A stretch of DNA of 64,000 bases from CAZAFN01 sp964484795 (GTDB lineage: Bacteria > Pseudomonadota > Alphaproteobacteria > Methylaequorales > Methylaequoraceae), in contig CAZAFN010000004.1 in NCBI GenBank assembly GCA_964484795.1, positions 1 to 64,000 of the forward strand, written 5' to 3'. Shown piece by piece: positions 61,855 through 64,000 of this stretch. Position numbers and translations under genes: made by a program. The notes under the pieces were generated by a model, which worked only from the letters and a program-made list of their open reading frames with translations, did no database searches and was not told where the DNA came from. Numbering within the stretch: the first letter of the stretch is position 1; every line of letters starts with the position of its first letter.

Positions 61855-62405
61855 TTAAACAGTTTCAAATTTTTTCTAAAATAAATATATCCAGTGTAAA
61901 TTGTAAGAATAGACGCGATAGTCAATCCAATGCAACCAATATGCAATATTAACATTGTTGAAAAATTATCTGCTACAATCAAAAAACCAAGAGATGTCAT
62001 TTGTATAACGGTTTTCCATTTGGATAGCTTGGTAACAAGAAGAGTTTCTCTTGTGTTAAAGAAAAAGTCTCTTAACCCAGAAACCAAAATTTCTCTAAGT
62101 ATTATTATTAGGGCAGGGTAAATAAAAAAACCATCAATTTTATTGTGAACGACGAGCATAAAGATTACAGCTACCACTAATATTTTATCTGCAATTGGAT
62201 CAAAAAATCTTCCAAAGTTAGACTCTATTTCAAATTTTCTAGCTAGGAATCCATCAAGGAAATCTGAAAAGCAAGCTATAATGTAGAATAGAAGCGCAAC
62301 CCAATGATGATTAACTGTTTCAGACTCCATACAAATTATTATTCCTGGGATTAATAAGATCCTAAGGAAAGTTAAAAAATTTGGAATATTATTTTTACTA
62401 AACAA
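61851..62405 (-). CDS. pgsA: CDP-diacylglycerol-glycerol-3-phosphate 3-phosphatidyltransferase
   Basis: PgsA makes phosphatidylglycerol phosphate. The 184-residue membrane protein carries the CDP-alcohol phosphotransferase motif D-G-x2-A-R-x8-G-x3-D-x3-D, with DFLDGFLARKFE and GRFFDPIADK. It overlaps the end of uvrC by 8 bases. The uvrC-pgsA pairing with molybdopterin genes behind it is widespread in alphaproteobacteria. Confidence 0.96.
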   Translation of the reverse strand: MFSKNNIPNFLTFLRILLIPGIIICMESETVNHHWVALLFYIIACFSDFLDGFLARKFEIESNFGRFFDPIADKILVVAVIFMLVVHNKIDGFFIYPALIIILREILVSGLRDFFFNTRETLLVTKLSKWKTVIQMTSLGFLIVADNFSTMLILHIGCIGLTIASILTIYTGYIYFRKNLKLFK

Positions 62406-64000
62406 TTTTATTAAACTCCTTATAAATAATTATTGCAATTTTCTCTCCAATACCAGGTGTTTTTTTTAAATCCTGCAAACTTGCTGTTTTAATATTTTCT
62501 ATAGAGCCAAAATAAGACAGAAGATTCGACTTCATTTTTTTCCCTACACCTTTGATACAGTCAAAAACAGAATTGTTCAATGATCGTGATCTTCTAATTT
62601 TCTGAGATGTAATTGCAAATCTATGAGCTTCATCTCTCAGTCTTTGAAGAAAAAACAATTCCTTATCTTTTGTATTGAAATTGTGGTAGTGGTTTTTTGA
62701 GTAAATAGTTTCATTTCCAGCATTTCTATTTTTCCCTTTGGCTATGCTAATTATATCAATGTTTTCTATTTTTTTTTCTTTCAAACTTTTGTATGCAACA
62801 TTTAAATGTCCTTTGCCACCATCAATTATTATTAAGTTGGGCAGATAATTCTTCCATTTGGTAGTTAATGTGAAACGTCTATTTAACATTTGAGATAACA
62901 TAAAATAATCATCATTCAATCTTTCATTATCTGAAATAATATTAAATTTTCTGTACGATTTTTTTAAAAAACTGTTATTTTCAAAAACAACCATTGCTCC
63001 TACTGGATTGCTTCCACTTAGATGACTATTATCATATATTTCAATCCTGAAAGGGAAATTATTTAGTCCTAAAATATTAGATATATTTTTTAAGATTGTA
63101 GAAGTTTCTTGTCGACTGATGGCATTGTCTTTTAGACTTGCAGCAATATTGTCTTCAACCATATTTAAAATAGATAATTTTTTGCCCCTATCTGGTTTTT
63201 TAATCTTAACAATATATTTTGTGTTTTTAGAGATTATGGACGAAACCACATTGATTTCTTTTAGGCTATGATTAATTAAAATCTCTCTTGGAGCAGTATT
63301 CTTTGAGTAAAAAAAAATTAAAAATTGACTAAGAATTATTTTAGGATCATCAATAATATTTTCCATATAGAAAAATTCTTTATTTCCTAAATTTTTGCCA
63401 GATCGAAAAAAAAATATTTGAATACAAAATTGTTCGTATTTCTTAATGCAACAAATAACATCAAAATTTTCACTATTATTTAAATCTGAATGGTTTTCAT
63501 TAGAAATTTTGGTTAAAGCTTTAATTCTATCTCTAATTGATGCAGCCATTTCATAGTTTTCTTTTTTGCTTTCAATTCTCATTTTTTTTATTAATTCATT
63601 TTTGAGAAGTGAATTTTTTCCTTTTAAAAACATAATTGCATTGCTTACTAGATCTAAGTAATTTTTCTTGCTTATTAAACCTACGCATGGAGCACTGCAT
63701 CTTTTAATTTGATACAAAATGCAAGGCCTCTTTCTATTGTTAAACTCAGCGTCAGAGCAACTGCGAATCAAAAAGGCTTTTTCTAGTTGTTTAAGAACAT
63801 TGTCAACAGCATTGACATTTGCAAATGGACCAAAAAATGTATCATTTTTATTTTGTTTTCCTCTAAATTTCCGTATTCTAGGCCAATCACTTTTCTTACT
63901 TATCATTATATAGGGATAACTTTTGTCATCCATCAATCTAATGTTAAACTTTGGTTTAAGTTCTTTAATTAAATTGTTTTCCAGCAAGAATGAATCTAGT
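62398..64000 (-). CDS. uvrC: Excinuclease ABC subunit C (5' end beyond window)
   Basis: This is the C-terminal 530 or so residues of UvrC, which makes both cuts in nucleotide excision repair. Visible parts are the end of the GIY-YIG domain region (LLENNLIKELKPKFNI, DDKSYPYI), the UVR motif region (KKENYEMAASIRDRIKAL), the RNase-H-like nuclease core (IEIYDNSHLSGSNPVGAMVVFENN, IIDGGKGHLNVA, RDEAHRFAI) and the C-terminal helix-hairpin-helix pair (VFDCIKGVGKKMKSNLLSYFG, LKKTPGIGEKIA). The frame stays open to base 64000, so the start is outside. Confidence 0.96.
   Translation of the reverse strand, partial: LDSFLLENNLIKELKPKFNIRLMDDKSYPYIMISKKSDWPRIRKFRGKQNKNDTFFGPFANVNAVDNVLKQLEKAFLIRSCSDAEFNNRKRPCILYQIKRCSAPCVGLISKKNYLDLVSNAIMFLKGKNSLLKNELIKKMRIESKKENYEMAASIRDRIKALTKISNENHSDLNNSENFDVICCIKKYEQFCIQIFFFRSGKNLGNKEFFYMENIIDDPKIILSQFLIFFYSKNTAPREILINHSLKEINVVSSIISKNTKYIVKIKKPDRGKKLSILNMVEDNIAASLKDNAISRQETSTILKNISNILGLNNFPFRIEIYDNSHLSGSNPVGAMVVFENNSFLKKSYRKFNIISDNERLNDDYFMLSQMLNRRFTLTTKWKNYLPNLIIIDGGKGHLNVAYKSLKEKKIENIDIISIAKGKNRNAGNETIYSKNHYHNFNTKDKELFFLQRLRDEAHRFAITSQKIRRSRSLNNSVFDCIKGVGKKMKSNLLSYFGSIENIKTASLQDLKKTPGIGEKIAIIIYKEFNKIV

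Noticed and set aside
1..64000. CRISPR array, insertion sequence, prophage or integrated element
   Set aside because: No direct-repeat/spacer pattern, transposase, integrase or phage structural gene was seen; only one tRNA gene is present and no repeated copy of its end flanks a foreign segment.

Overview
The window is chromosomal DNA from an aerobic, low-GC alphaproteobacterium with a compact genome. Three things support this. First, several gene neighbourhoods are typical of the class: ctaB-small ORF-ctaG-ctaE-surf1-thrC, a separate F0 operon (atpI-atpB-atpE-b'-b), mutY next to a DUF721/DciA gene, a DsbA-like gene and smc, petABC, YbjN-proC, and uvrC-pgsA followed by molybdopterin genes. 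Second, the DNA is very AT-rich, with many A/T homopolymers and many lysine, asparagine, isoleucine and phenylalanine codons. Third, genes are packed with almost no spacers, no gap exceeds 300 bases, and six convergent gene pairs overlap. A streamlined marine lineage (HIMB59/AEGEAN-169-like) would fit, but this is inference from style and gene content and no marker gene was compared. I see no rRNA, insertion sequence, prophage or CRISPR array.

Layout. 1-5118 (+): end of the cytochrome c oxidase locus and its assembly genes, running into threonine synthase, whose frame is broken at an A12 tract. 5120-8183: YqgE, then a ScsB/DsbD-type electron transporter and a peroxiredoxin. 8175-16355 (-): one long co-directional run, DUF721/DciA - DsbA-like - smc - atpI - atpB - atpE - b' - b - thrB - rnhA. 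16354-19772 (+): mutY, a PepSY protein and a two-component system. 19761-21419: rnhB, a pentapeptide-repeat protein and a Sel1 protein. 21597-27933: an island built around a secreted PQQ alcohol dehydrogenase with a lanthanide-type Asp pair, a diheme cytochrome c, an ankyrin protein, an alpha/beta hydrolase, and the YVTN beta-propeller/substrate-binding protein pair known from PQQ alcohol systems. 27969-33560: moaB, a uracil-DNA glycosylase, ETF-ubiquinone oxidoreductase, a TPR protein, ispE and tRNA-Gln. 33572-38022: a DASS transporter, then a glycosyltransferase, a PIG-L deacetylase and a flippase-like protein. 38146-39595: an ammonium transporter with a good sigma-54 promoter and a terminator. 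39660-42824: EipB-like protein, DUF6111-like protein, cca and hemF. 42878-45453: the bc1 complex (petABC). 45459-48011: mtnP-mtnA-class II aldolase, probably a DHAP shunt. 48008-54895 (-): ychF, pth, rplY, prs, pgeF, midA, lgt, hldD. 55198-59422: YbjN, proC, an EnvZ/OmpR-like pair and ilvE. 59417-64000 (-): uvrC - pgsA - mobB - moeA - moaD - moaE, with uvrC running off the right edge.

How the genes fit together. Electrons from the periplasmic PQQ dehydrogenase (through the cytochrome c) and from ETF-QO (through ubiquinone and bc1) can end at the aa3 oxidase, with the F0 genes completing aerobic energy conversion. HemF makes oxygen-dependent heme and CtaB makes heme O for the oxidase. Molybdopterin genes point to molybdoenzymes elsewhere in the genome. 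The points most worth checking are the thrC frameshift in A12, the sigma-54 promoter before amt, the mtnP-mtnA-aldolase cassette, the Asp-x-Asp metal site in the PQQ dehydrogenase, and the glycosyltransferase/deacetylase/flippase trio.
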